Source of the DNA: Amoebidium appalachense
Lineage: Eukaryota > Ichthyosporea
DNA length: 64,000 nt
Direction: 5' to 3'
NCBI GenBank assembly: GCA_963693365.1
Contig: CAVNZM010000004.1
Span: forward strand, 4,650,001-4,714,000
The notes under the pieces are model-generated. The model was given only the letters and a program-made list of their open reading frames with translations, had not been told where the DNA came from and did no database searches. This document shows, piece by piece, positions 28,422-51,109 of this stretch. A program made the position numbers and the translations under genes. Position 1 is the first letter of the stretch, and the number at the start of each line of letters is the position of its first letter.

Positions 28422-28964
28422 AGGGGGGGAGGGGGCGGTGGGTGGAGCCGCGGGAAGAGGGGGAAGGGGGGGGAGGGGGAGGGGATGGCGGGGGGGAGGG
28501 GGGAGGGGGGAGGGGGGGGAGGGGGCATCCGATTACAGCGAAAAAAATTACTAAAAGAAATTACACTTTTCAGTGAACTCTGAAAAAGACTTTCATTGAG
28601 GGAGGGTAAGGGTTGGGTGGGCGGGCGGATGAGTGGGTGGGTTGGCGGGGGGGTTGGGGGGAGGGGAGGGGAGGGGAGGGGGAGGGAGGGGGGGGGTGGG
28701 GGGAGGGGAGGGGAGGGGGGAGGGGGGGGGGGGGGAAGGAAGGAGAGCCAGGGGGAAAGGGAGGAGGGGGAGCTGTGCGGTGGGCGGCATCTTGAAGCAT
28801 AGCGGTGGGGGAAGAAAAGGGGCCCTCGGGGGGAGGGGGGAGGGGGGGGGGAGGGGGGGGGAGGGTGCAAGCTTTGAAACAGGAAGGCGAGTCCGGGGGG
28901 GGAAGGAACTGGGACGGGGGGGGCCGAGATGTTGTGAGTAGTGAAGGGCTAGAGGGAGGGCGGG

Positions 28965-28997
<33 letters not shown>

Positions 28998-30406
28998 TCT
29001 TAATTATGTCTAAGATAACATGACTGTATAAACAAAAAAAGTTGGGTAAAGAAAAAGCTTCATAGCTTTACGTCCTTCCAAGAAGGTAAGCAACACAGCA
29101 GCACTGGTCAAAGTGGCCAGCACTGGTCTCACTTCGGTATGTTTGCACTCTGTGCATCTGTCACATGCTGTTTCAACCCTGGCCTCCCAAAGAAATGGTT
29201 GGATGACCGTCAGTGACGTAAGCTTTATACTAGGCGCAACCTACCACCTACTGAGGCGGTGTCTCCTTTCTTTTTTTTTTTTTTATCCTTTTTTTTTAAC
29301 TTAAAAGGGACCGCCTGAGTAGATGTTAAAACGTCGCACGTGCGGCAATACGTCAGTACGTGTTAGAGGCGCAACACGAATTACAGCAACTTGCTCATTT
29401 GGGTCTAGTGTATCAGGTAATCATACGCAAACCAAGAAGCTTTTCTCCCGTCACATTTTCCTGCGTAGCAGTTGGGCCCTTCAGCACCTTTACCTGGTTG
29501 CAATTTGCTTTGCTAACGACTGAGTCTACGCATGCAGGCGCCGCAGTCAACCTCACATCTACTACTGATTTGCCCGTGCGCTTCGGCCAAATTCACTGCA
29601 CTGAAAACCGTGTCCGTGCCCTGATAGAATGTCTTCCCCATCCGTCGTCCGCGCTGCTGCGCGCGCCTTAGGCAACCTGACCAGTCGACCCACCCTGCAA
29701 GCAACCCTCTCTCCGCCTGCCCCTATGTCCCCACCTCCTGCCCAGGCAATGGCTCGTGCAGCTGGGGAGAAAGCGGCGACAAACACTGCTTCTCCACAAG
29801 AGCCCGGCCACCTACATTGTTTATCTGGAATGCACTTTATCCAATGCAAATGACTTGAAATCAATCCTGTGTCTGTGATGCTGGAAGAAAGATTTAACGC
29901 CTTTTACAACAGTTATTACTACATGCCGAAAGTTTTAGATAGTATTGACGACTCAAATAAAATTCCGAGAGTGAATGTACCAAGCTTCGAACTAACTTAG
30001 TGCACGTCACTGGTGATGAACCTCCTGACTGCTCCTGCATATTTCTACCATTTACTTCATGTTGATGGGTAGAGAAGAATACTGCTGCACACTAATAAAC
30101 TGCTTCTTGATCCAACACATAGCTTTTTAAATACGCCGTGCGCGTGTACGAATGATTAACCATTATTGATGTGTTTTACGATTGTCGCATGATTCAATGG
30201 CATGGCTTTGGGGACTTGCTCAAGCGCTGCGCTTTATTGATCTTTTGTGGCAAAAACAATCTTTAACGATGTGACATTTGGCGCCCTCTCTTATACATGA
30301 TGCAACTGAGTCTCGCCCCACCTCCTCCCTCCCCTCCAGTAAAGTACAAAAGTCCCCCCTTCCTCCTCCCCCCCCCCTCTCCCCCCCCTTGCCACACACA
30401 CGCTGC

Positions 30407-30454
<48 letters not shown>

Positions 30455-30491
30455 ACACACATAGGGAGAGAGAGAAAAAGAGAAAGACACA

Positions 30492-30569
<78 letters not shown>

Positions 30570-30699
30570 GTGATACAAATGGGAGGAGGATTTGAGGGGA
30601 CGGCCAAATGGCGGGGGGAGGGCCTGGGGAGGGAAGGGAGAGGAGGGGGTGCCACTCAGTGGGTGGGGTGGGTGGGAGGGCCCGAGGGGGGAGGGGTGC

Positions 30700-30730
<31 letters not shown>

Positions 30731-31003
30731 GTGATATGGGATGGGGTTTCGTCTTGCGGAAGGGTTACTGGTGTAGGTCATGAGGGGACGGGGGGGGGGG
30801 GGGGGGTGGAGGAGGGGGAGGGGTCGATTTCGCAACCGGAGAATGGGAGAACGGGTTGAGGGGAAGGCCAGAAAGAAAGGAGGGGGCGGGGTGGAGCTGG
30901 GTGGGGGGGGGGGGGGGGGGGGGGAAGGGGGAGGTTAGAAGGTGGGGTTTGGCATCGGGGAATGAGTACCAGAAGAACGGTTATGTTGTGTTTGTGTGGG
31001 GAG

Positions 31004-31041
<38 letters not shown>

Positions 31042-32644
31042 GACTGACGATAGTATGGATTTCCTCGGGTTGGCTGGGGAGGAAAAGAGAATAAGCTTAC
31101 ACTATCGAAAAAAAAACGAGACCAAAATTCCTCAAGTGCCAGTCTACCGCCCCGCCAGTCACAGATACTATGCCCTCCCAACGAAAGTGTGTTTATTTCG
31201 ATATCGTCTTTTCCATCAGAAAATATGATACCCCGATAAGGAATCGTATCACGGTTTGCATGGCAATCATCCCCTTTCGTAGCTGCCTTTGTTTTACTAA
31301 CCTGGGGTTCAGCGACGAGATTATGCTTTTTAGGGAAACGACACGTGCGAAATAAGGCAGGGATCACGTACACGTTCGTATGTGCGTGCAAAACTTACAG
31401 TTTTTCTTCTGGGGGGGGGGGGGGGGGGGGGGGGGGGAGGGGGGGGGGGGGAGGGGGGGAGGGGGGAGGGGAGGGAGGCATATAAGTGTGCAAAATCTAT
31501 CATTTTTACATTTCTGTGCTCTGACCCTAACCGTCAATGATTGGTGGAAGAAGTTAGTAGTCGGGTTGCTGCCAATGGGCCTCGACTCGGTTTTCACGGT
31601 GGTTGTTTTCTTTCATTTGCTATGATTTATTCGAGCTACCAGGATTTGAAATCCAGAGGATGTCCTCACTTGGGAGCGTAGATTTTTTGTTGTTCTGAAG
31701 TTCTTCGAGATTTCAAACAAGGACATCTCTTCTTGAAAGGAGGAGATGAGGCCTAGGGATTTTTGGTGGGGTAGTAGCCAAGAGCCGGGCAGGAGAAAGA
31801 GAAAGTGATGATTGAGGGGAAGGAAAAGAGGGTGCACAGCTGTGGAGGGGGAGGGGAGGGGGGAGGAGGAAGAAAAGGGAGGGGCCCAGTGGGGGGATGA
31901 TGGTTGGTGGTGTTTGGGGGGGGGGGGGGGGGGGGGGAGGTGGGGGGGAGGGGGCGGGGGGGGGGGGGGAGGTGGGGGGGGGAGGGGGGGGGGGGGGGGG
32001 GGGAGGGGGGGAGGGGGGGGGAGGGGGCGGGGGGGGGGGGAGGGGGGGGGGGAGGGGGAGGGGGGGAGGGGGCGGGGGGGGGGAGTGAGGGATTAGACGG
32101 AGGGTAGGGGAAGGTGCAGCGAGATCGATGGATGGGAGAACGGCTGTGGGAAAAAGTGCTGAAGAAGGCTGAAGGCATGGCAAAGGGACGAGAAGGGGGT
32201 CAGGAGGAACGGCGAACGTTGACGGATGAGTCAGTGTGGAAGCAGGAGGGCGAGCAAGGGTAAGAGGGGGGAGGGGGGGAGGGGACCCCAGTCGGCCAGG
32301 GGAGGGGGGGAGGGAGGGGGGAGTGCAGAGGGGGGGGGGGGGGGGGGGGGGGCGCTAATATACTGGCTTCTATGGTCGCATGTCAAAGAATTCTGGGGAA
32401 CTTTGTTGAAAGCAAAGGAAACCCTGACTAATCAGCATAGTAGCCACCGCTTGTGGGGTAGGTCATATCACAGAAGATAACTGTCATTACTTCAATTCAC
32501 AAGAATACTTCAGTAAATGTTCAATAAGGTGGCGTGAGAGTGCTATTGGTGAAGGAAAATCTCCCTCTGTGTGTTCTTGGGTGTGGTTTCTTTCTATTTT
32601 CCAAAAGCTTCTTGTGCGAGACATGGATGATCCTGGGGAGGCCC

Positions 32645-32702
<58 letters not shown>

Positions 32703-33397
32703 AGCTTAGGCGGTCAAGAAAACGTCGACCATGGGGTGGCACCATTACGAAGCGGAAAACAGTTAAAACCGGTTATGTATGAAGGGTAAGAAAAAGGATG
32801 CATATAAAAGGGGGGCATAAGGAGGGAGGAGGGAGGGGGCAACTTGGAGAGGGAGGGGAGAAAGGGCAGGGGGGGGGGGAGGGGGGGGGAGGGGGGGAGG
32901 GGGGAGGGGGAGAAGGGGGGGGGGGGGGAGGGGGGGGGTCCATGAAAAAGGAATCCTTGATGCATGAACCTTCTGTAGTATCGTTTGTAATTGACATACC
33001 GATATTTTAGCAGCAGTCCATGTATGCACAGGTCAAAAGCAAGGCATTACTCATGGTGTAAAGGCTCGGCTCGAGCCTCGTACATATGTGGCAAGTTTCC
33101 GGGAACGTCTCGGCTACTTTGAGAGATAGCCGGTACTATATACAACTAAATAGAAAGCATTAATACACAAATGATGTTACTGATACAAAACAGACAACTT
33201 TCAAGAGAGCTGATGTCAGGTACCTACACTTCGGCTTTGGCGCTTTGCCTTATTACATTATCAAGCACCGATAAATTCGTTCCACAAACTGTCTTCGCGT
33301 GATTTCTAAGTTGCCCCATCGGGCCCGTCCAGCCTGCATTTCTTAACAAGAAGTTTGCCAAGTTAATTTCGAGAGAACGTTGGAATGCATTCCACCG
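27662..33397. other. Gene-poor, G-rich intergenic region
   Basis: I recognise no gene. Plus-strand G-rich blocks occur at about 28427-28995, 30600-31040, 31409-31478, 31850-32095, 32647-32701 (55 Gs) and 32867-32939. Two (CA)n runs are at 30410-30450 and 30494-30568, and a (GT)n is at 28365-28419. A 9-bp inverted repeat (AGCCTTACC/GGTAAGGCT) is at 28113-28121 and 28145-28153. A direct repeat TGCATGGACGTAAAG occurs twice near 27827-27875. Remaining open frames show no known motif. Confidence 0.6.
32647..32701 (+). repeat. Poly-G run (55 nt)
   Basis: Longest uninterrupted G homopolymer noticed in the window, preceded by five Cs. Its true length is doubtful because sequencing reads such runs poorly. 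Confidence 0.9.
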
Positions 33398-34552
33398 TTA
33401 CTCATCATCCTCTTCATTATAGTCGTCCTCCGTAGCACCAGTATCTACCTCTGCAGCCCCTTTACCAGCCTCATCTACTGCAGCCTCAGCCTCCCCCTCA
33501 TCGGATGCAGGCTTGTCGTTACCGTCCTCGACCTCGAAGAGAAAATCTCCGGTCACCATGTCTTCCCCTTCCTCTTCGCTCATGCTGTCCAGGTCTACGT
33601 CGTCCTCCATTTTCTCAAGGCTCTCCCCTTCTTCATTTATGTCGATGCTAACGTCGTCTGCATCGATCTCCTCCATCCGTGAGTTTTCCTGTCCCCTTTC
33701 GTTGGCTCTAGCCTCCTCGTTTTCGCTTGTATTTCTAGATGCATCGCTTTCACGATTCTCCTCTGAATCTCCCTCCGGATCGGCAGCGACACTGTCATAT
33801 CCTACAACCTGCCCCTGTGCATCCTCTCCGTTTTCGTCTCTCTCTGTTTCCTCCTGCCTCTGTTGGTGACTCATGACCTCATCCTCGTCTGCCTCCGGAT
33901 CGAGGCGCTCGTTGTTTGAGTTCGTCTGGTGCTCGCCGTCTTCCTCGTCTATCTCGTCTGCGGCAAAGCCGTTGTTTGCATCCAGGATGACATTATCGTT
34001 GTGGGCGATCGCTTGAGCAACCCCTCGAGCCGGAAGAATAGGAGGAACGTCTTCTTCCTCATCCTGTTGAAAGAATTATAACAATAAGTAATGTGCTGTG
34101 CGGATCACTGTCCATGCGTGTTTGAAAACCACGATTCCAGTTGCTTGCTTATCATTCCTGTAGTTTCCACACAAACCAACTTCCATACCGTTGCCTCAAC
34201 CATTTTCAGCTGCGTGTGTGTGCCTCTAAGCATGGCTTGGATTGTTGGGATATGGCTTTTTTGAATCACGGGAAGGTTTGATGTCCAGTTTTGGGACCAC
34301 CAAGAAGCCTAATAAACGGCCTTGTGGGGTGTGCGAAGGAGAGCTACCCACCTCATCCATAACAGCACCATCCTCGTCATCGTCAGCACCGAAACGGCGG
34401 AATCTTTTGCGCGCTCTAAAACCAGTAACCATGTCACTCTTTTCAAGCTGGCTCATGCGTTCAAGCGCGTTGACTTGAGGCACCGGCACCCCGTGAGTGG
34501 GGTGCAGAGCGAGGAAGGCTGCCAAAACAGCCAGCAGAATGGTGCGCGTCAT
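33398..34552 (-). CDS. Secreted, extremely acidic protein, unrecognised family
   Basis: Two exons, 34552-34352 (67 codons) and 34063-33398 (221 codons plus stop), joined in phase 0 with a GTGGGT donor and a TTTCAACAG acceptor; 288 aa. An N-terminal hydrophobic stretch MTRTILLAVLAAFLALHPTHG reads as a signal peptide. A basic cluster RARKRFRRFG (about 46-55) could be a proprotein-convertase site. The rest is dominated by Asp and Glu, with Ser, Asn and Gln and few hydrophobic residues, ending EDDYNEEDDE. It is probably disordered and Ca2+-binding or interacting with cationic surfaces (inference). Low-complexity acidity rules out a safe family call. No simple repeats interrupt the exons, and all three frame tests (start, splice, stop) agree. 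It is divergent from the MFS transporter. Confidence 0.7.
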
Positions 34553-36153
34553 GTTCAGGGCAGATGTTTGCAAACACAATATAGCTGACCTATCTTCCTT
34601 TGCCGCGAAAAGAACTGTTTTTCTGAGCTAATGAATGCTGTCCGAACACCGGTGCACCCGTTTTCAATGCGAGGCACTTCAGACTTTGTCTGGCTATGCA
34701 CTATGACGACTGGAACATGCATATGTATATGAGAAAAAGCCGTGTCGCTGCGTTGGCCCGGGAGGCTTGAGTTTTTGAGAGAGATCTGGGACCATGACGT
34801 TGCAGTTACATGATTGGCGGTAACTACATAAGTCAATATGCCCCGTGATAAATATCCAATCTTCACGTACGTATGTCTTAGCATTGCGAAAAGTTAGAAA
34901 TACACAGTCTCTTGTCTCAAAAAGTATTTATTACTTTGAAAAAATTATGTCTTTAATAATAATCTACGGTTTGTAAATAGAGCGGCACTTTTTGGGCTAT
35001 TTGTGAGGTTAAACCGACATCACAGTTTTGAATCTATGAGATTGGTAACCAATCGTAACCTCGTTAGTTATCGTACAATTAGCCGATAGCGTGTCCGATA
35101 ACGCAACAGGCTTCGAAAGTGAGCACCTTTTTTTTGTTGTGACTGCCGCAACGGCTGCCCGCAAGGGATCTCGCAAGGGATCCACCGCCTCGAGAAGGGT
35201 TCACATACCCACCCTAGGCGATGTGTAAATTACTAAATTAGCGTAATAAGATGGGTTCTTCTGCTCTTTTTTGTCAAGCAGTTAGCAGTGCATGCGCACC
35301 TCAACAGTACACGCGTATATACGGAACCGCATTCGAACGTGAAACGATGGCTCCCACGTGAAAAAGTTTACGTCTTCAGAGCCAATAGACATTGATATCT
35401 AATGTGCACGAGCTGATATACAAGGAGCATCCCTTTTTGCCACACGTGTGAGTCTCTTCGGCTTGCTGCACGTCGTTAACACGAAGACAAAAATTGAAGA
35501 GTACTTTATGGAGTGCTGCATATCTGTGCAGCTGTGTATATGTAAATCAATGCGAGCAGCACATGTAGAGAGGACATGTGGCCGAGCCTCTGCAACTGTG
35601 GCCGTTGCCCATTATTTCTCGACCATGGCCCAAAACGCCCTGCTCCAAAAACCACGTGCCGTGATTACGTAGGGGCCCCCCCGGCAGATTCGGCCTTCGT
35701 AATAGGGAAATAACAGATCCATGCCTGTGCTATGTAAAATTTGATTTCATTCAGTGCACACTTTTTGGATCATAGTTGGTGCTGAAGTTCATGATCAGTT
35801 GCAAAGGAAAACTTGGAGCGTTTCATGAATTGGTGGAAAGACGGAGGTAGTAATGAAATGAAAAAACGCTCGTATACGTAGCGGAGTTCTTGTAATACAA
35901 AAGCGTGCTGAATAAGTTCCATGTGACTTGTACCTCTAAAACAACCCTGCTTCGAATTCATTTTGTCTGGCATTCCAAGACGGAGTCAAGCAACCAGGAA
36001 TCCAAGAGGAAAACAGCACAAGTCCCCGCTGGGTATCGAAGGTGAGAAAAGTGTGTGACCGTGTTCACTATGTGCGGCACATACACCACATGGGTCGAAC
36101 CAACATGCCCGGCATTTGTGGCAAGCATACAAGGCAGGCACAGATTAGTGCAC

Positions 36154-36235
<82 letters not shown>

Positions 36236-36594
36236 CCCCTCCCCCCCCCCCCCCACACACACACACACACACACATGACAACACACAAGCACACACACAT
36301 ACAAAGACAGAGAGCAAGAGACAGAGACACACAGAGAGAAAGTGACATGGGAAGGGGGTAGACAGAAGCAGAGAGAGAGACCGAACAAGAAGGAGGTGGA
36401 GGTGGGGGTGGGCGGGAGAGGAAAAGGGAGGAAGGGGGAGAGATACAAAAGCGCATGCACATGGGCGGGTGGGGAACTGGAACACACAGGGGAACATGTT
36501 TTTTTTTAAGGTGACTGCAGTGAAACGTGCACTCACACACAAAACCGTTGTACCCATGACACAGTCACGCATCAGCTTGAAACAAATTACTATA

Positions 36595-36627
<33 letters not shown>

Positions 36628-36728
36628 CGCACACACACACACACACACAAACACACAATTTCACACACACACACACAACCTGACAGTGTGGCACACTTAA
36701 GAAGAACACACAGACGTACACACACACA

Positions 36729-36782
<54 letters not shown>

Positions 36783-37255
36783 TACATGTGTGCGAGCGCA
36801 CACACCGCACGGGGGCATTGCGTCACCAATCAAGCTCCCCACCATCATACGCATGTATACACACAGGTTTGCACGCACACATATAGAGTCTCGTAAATGC
36901 AATACACATTCACGCATGCTCACACAGCACACTCGGGCACAAGCACACTCAGCCTGCAAGCACACCTTCACATGCACGAGAACACACCTCTATGACAAGG
37001 AAATGCGTACATTCACACGCACATATTTTGAAACCAAGCGCACACACACCCACACATACCATCGGTAACCATTGCACGCACAAGCCTTTCCCGTGTATTG
37101 GTGGCTAATTTTGGACCCGATGGTGGCCGGAGATGTATGTTGACATGCACAAGCACCCACACTAGCAGTGATATGTACGGTGTACTTTCAGCCATGCATG
37201 GAAAACTCAGTGATTCAGGTGCTCCAGACTTATCAGGCATCATGTATATATACAG
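34553..37255. other. Divergent intergenic region between acidic-protein gene and MFS gene
   Basis: 34553-35950 is ordinary unique sequence. 36147-36330 and 36636-36790 are (CA)n-rich, with C runs at 36240 and 36598. No other gene recognised. Promoters for both flanking genes should be here. Confidence 0.5.
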
Positions 37256-47469
<10,214 letters not shown>

Positions 47470-48689
47470 GTAGGCCACCCTCTTGTTTGGGGGTGTACAA
47501 GTATGATCTGGGGGCTGGGAAGCGAAGGGGAGGGGGAGGGGGGAGAAGATATCATACCTGGGGCACAGGGGAAGCATGGAGGAAGATTGGTTAGAAGATG
47601 TTTCAGCGGAGCAAGAAGGGGGTGAAGGGGGGGGGGGAGGGAGGGAAGGAGGGTTGGCAGAGCACAAACATCGCAATTTGTAGGGGCTGCGGGGAAGGGG
47701 AGGGGGAGGAGGGGAAGGTAAAGGAGGGGAGGAGGGGGAGGCATTTGGTGAGGGGAGGGGGGGTAGGGAGGGGGGGGGGGGGGGAGAGGGGGGGGGGGGG
47801 GGGGGGAGGGGGGGGGAGGAGGGAGGGGGGGAGGAGAAGGAGGGAGGGGGGGGGGGGGGGGAGAGGAGGCAAGGGCAGAACACATGACTGATAAGACGGG
47901 CACGACAGGAGACAGTGCGGGGCATCAGCAAAACCCTATGCCTGAATCAGCAAACGACCAGAAACTATATGCGTGATGGTGCACCCTGTGTATTAAAAAA
48001 CGACGTTGTGTTGAACATGTGTACCTTAATATTGTGTACGATTTGAAGATTTTCATACAGTAACCGTATTTTGTATGTACATTGTATGCGGAGGGCACCA
48101 AAGCTACATGCCAGTATACTGTTAGTTGATTCAGCCTTTCGATACTTATGAGGTAGTAAGGCGACAATTTACACCCCTACTGATGCACCGCCAGGTTGTC
48201 AATGCATGTATAATACTATGGACATATGTACCCCTCATACACGTTGCCATTGTACATAACTGTTAGCATTATAACCCACGGCGCTAGAACCGGCCGCGGG
48301 TGGGCCGGCAGTTGCGCATGCAAGTGTGGCCGTGCGGTGTTGGAATTCAACTTCTTTGGCTTGCAGCATGATACCGTTTTAACCGTCTGAGATCTGGGGC
48401 CCGAGCAGTTCAATGCCACCACCTTTTTGCCTTTAGCGAATTGTTGTAAAGGGTTAAAACTTCGTTAAGGTTTGATATTGGCTGCACCGTCACAGGATCT
48501 AATTCACAGAGTGAGGCCATCCATGTGAATCACGGCAACTGCAGGTGTGCATGTAGACACACGTGGCCTCTGCAAAAAGTTGGACTACCCAAGATGCCAG
48601 TCAAAGGAGGGAGAGAGGGGAGGAGAGCAGGGGGGGGGGGGGGGGAGCTGGACTGGTCACATTGGGGGTGTGTGTCGGTGTGTGTGTGT

Positions 48690-48725
<36 letters not shown>

Positions 48726-48938
48726 CTGGGAGACCAGGGGGACGTGAGGGGGAGAGGGAAAAGGGAGGGAGGAGGGATGATGGCTACATTGTGCCGTAGT
48801 GGTTGTGGTAGCGGGTGTGGCTATGGCGGGTGGGTGAGTCCGGGGGGTCACCGGGTGAGTGGGAGGTTTTTTTCTCTCTCTCTTTTTCTTTTTTCTTTTT
48901 TTTTTTTTTTTTCCTCTTTTTTCCGGGGTGGAGGGGGA

Positions 48939-48978
<40 letters not shown>

Positions 48979-49235
48979 GAGGGGGAGGTGTAGGGATGTA
49001 GGGACTGGGGTCGGAGAGGTGTGCAAACGCATGTGCATGCATGCATGTGTGTGTGTGTGTGTGTGCACAACTTACGTCGTGCATGTATGTGGTATGCTGG
49101 GAGGGGAAAGGGAGGGAGGGAGAGGGGGGGGGGGGGGGGGGGGGGGGGGGAGGGGTAAGGAAGGAGTATCGACACAACCAGAGCATGGTTGGCACGCACA
49201 CCACCACAGATGTCACACATATGTTTATTTTGTAG
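47470..49235. other. Probable last intron or 3' flank of MFS gene
   Basis: G-rich plus strand (47620-47865, 48632-48725, 48940-48977, 49124-49150) with a GC-rich patch at 48280-48310 and ordinary sequence at 47880-48520. A possible acceptor (CTGCAG at 48538-48543) opens a frame for about 40 codons with no good donor. No gene recognised on either strand. Confidence 0.4.
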
Positions 49236-49363
49236 GCGCATACTCAGAACCAGCATGTGCATGTGGCACTTGGCAGTCCATGAATTCGAGCCCAGTAAAA
49301 GACCCATGTATGACACAGTCACATCATCACAGCTCATGGCTCAACACATACAGGGAATACTAA
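49236..49363 (+). CDS. Candidate terminal exon of the MFS gene
   Basis: Acceptor TTTATTTTGTAG precedes a frame in the phase required by the 47469 donor (G|GC). It encodes 41 polar residues ending LNTYREY and a TAA stop. AATAAA follows at 49447-49452, and the converging neighbour ends at 49702. Phase agreement alone has a one-in-three chance, and the sequence is not recognisably conserved, so this is tentative. Confidence 0.35.
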
Positions 49364-49446
49364 TTTATTTGGTCATGTTTACAGCATTCATTCATTCAAA
49401 ATATTCTGTCTACTTTCTGTCACCCTTGCCTTCATAATCTACACAT

Positions 49447-49452
49447 AATAAA
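49447..49452 (+). promoter_or_regulatory. Candidate poly-A signal AATAAA (MFS gene)
   Basis: Canonical hexamer 84 nt after the candidate TAA stop, in the gap between two converging genes. Confidence 0.4.
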
Positions 49453-49701
49453 TGGAATTAGGAATGATATGTTTTGGGTGGGGCTGCTTTTCTATAGACC
49501 TTCTGGGAGGGATTATATAGTTCACTAATTTCAAATAGAGATGACTGGAGTAACAGATACGATTATTCACACAATTCTAACCTAAATCTTACAATAATTC
49601 ATATTGCCCTACGTATAAAACATTAATATATCTACTACATAGCGCAAACAATGAACAATCGCACAGGATATGACCTAAAATACACGTGCATACCTATCTA
49701 C

Positions 49702-50356
49702 CTAATCGCCCAATCGGAACGACTTATGCCCTTTAAAATCCTGCATCTTTACCGACACTCGGCTCTCGTCCCCAGCCGGAGGCTCCCAGCACACAGCAAT
49801 AGCTTTCGGTTTCGTTTCTTCTTCCTGCAAACAAAACACGGAAGCGAAAATGTCAAATTAGTGCCCCCTCCCCCCCCCCCCCCCCCCCCCCAACACACAC
49901 ACACATGCGCACACCCACCAGAGACAATAACCCACCCACCCACTCGTCCCTTTCCCACTGGCCAACTTTTGTGATGTTAGGAAAATATCGAAGGAAAGCA
50001 AAGAGAACAGCTAACGGAATGACGACATGAATAAACACGAGGAAAGGAGATGGTGGTGGTGGAAGCAGGGGGTAGATGAGCGGGGGGGGGGGGGGGGGGG
50101 GGGGGGGGGTTTTGAATGCGTCAAAAAGTACGAAGTACACAAGAACAAACGGATAACACGATGCAGAATGCAAGCCATACATGGGGGGGGAGGGGAGGGG
50201 GTTGTTAAGGAAGGAATCAACAAGGGGGTGCTTCCAAAGGGCACGGGGAAGTTGAGGCACAAGAGTAAAAAATACACATTCATACGAATAACAATGTATT
50301 TTTGTGGTTTTTATTTTTTCTTTCTTTCTTCTTCTTTTTTTTTTTTTTTTTTTTGT

Positions 50357-50394
<38 letters not shown>

Positions 50395-50751
50395 TGGGGG
50401 GGGACAGTGACATGTGCACGCTAGGCAGAAGCGTGGCGTGCGAGCCAAGGAGGCCCGGGAAGGGGGGTGGGGGGTGGAGGAGGGGTTGAAAGTGTTAAAG
50501 AGTGAGCAATGCATATTATGATGGACATTACAAATGAAAACTTGGAAATGCACACACAAGAGTATGAACCATAAGCAGAACCCATCCTCTGCGAGCCAAG
50601 TCTTCCAAAGTCCCCAAGCTTTTGTCCAATCACCTCGTATGCCAAACCCAACTCACCAGCTCACCTACCGCCGTGGGCAGCGTGAGACAGAGAGAGTGAG
50701 GGGGAAACAAGGACAATGACATGTGCACTTCACGTTGCCGCAGCCAGTAAG

Positions 50752-50786
<35 letters not shown>

Positions 50787-51078
50787 TTCCCCCCCCCCCC
50801 CCAAAAAAAAACAAACAAAAAAAAAACATACTTCTACTCCACCCTTCCCCTTCCTCCCCTTCGGTGGCAAAACAATCACGAAAAACAAAAACAAAAACCC
50901 GTTTCCAGCCCATTTGCGCCACATCATCCAATAATCCTCTCCCCATTCTACATATTAACGAGTGAACCCCTCCTCCCCTTCCCCTTCTCAACTACACCCC
51001 TCAAAGCCAACACACACCCTATTCAGAGCATTCAGGCAACGACGGATATTTACAAAACCATAAAGGAGAGCTACCCCC

Positions 51079-51109
<31 letters not shown>

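Noticed and set aside
29629-29853. Ala/Pro-rich 74-codon open frame as a gene
   Set aside because: Low complexity, no splice or homology support; seen as chance frame in GC-rich sequence.
48544-48747. Alternative last MFS exon beginning at a CTGCAG acceptor
   Set aside because: Phase fits, but the frame runs into a G run coding poly-Gly, has no credible donor or stop context, and the 49236 exon has a poly-A signal.
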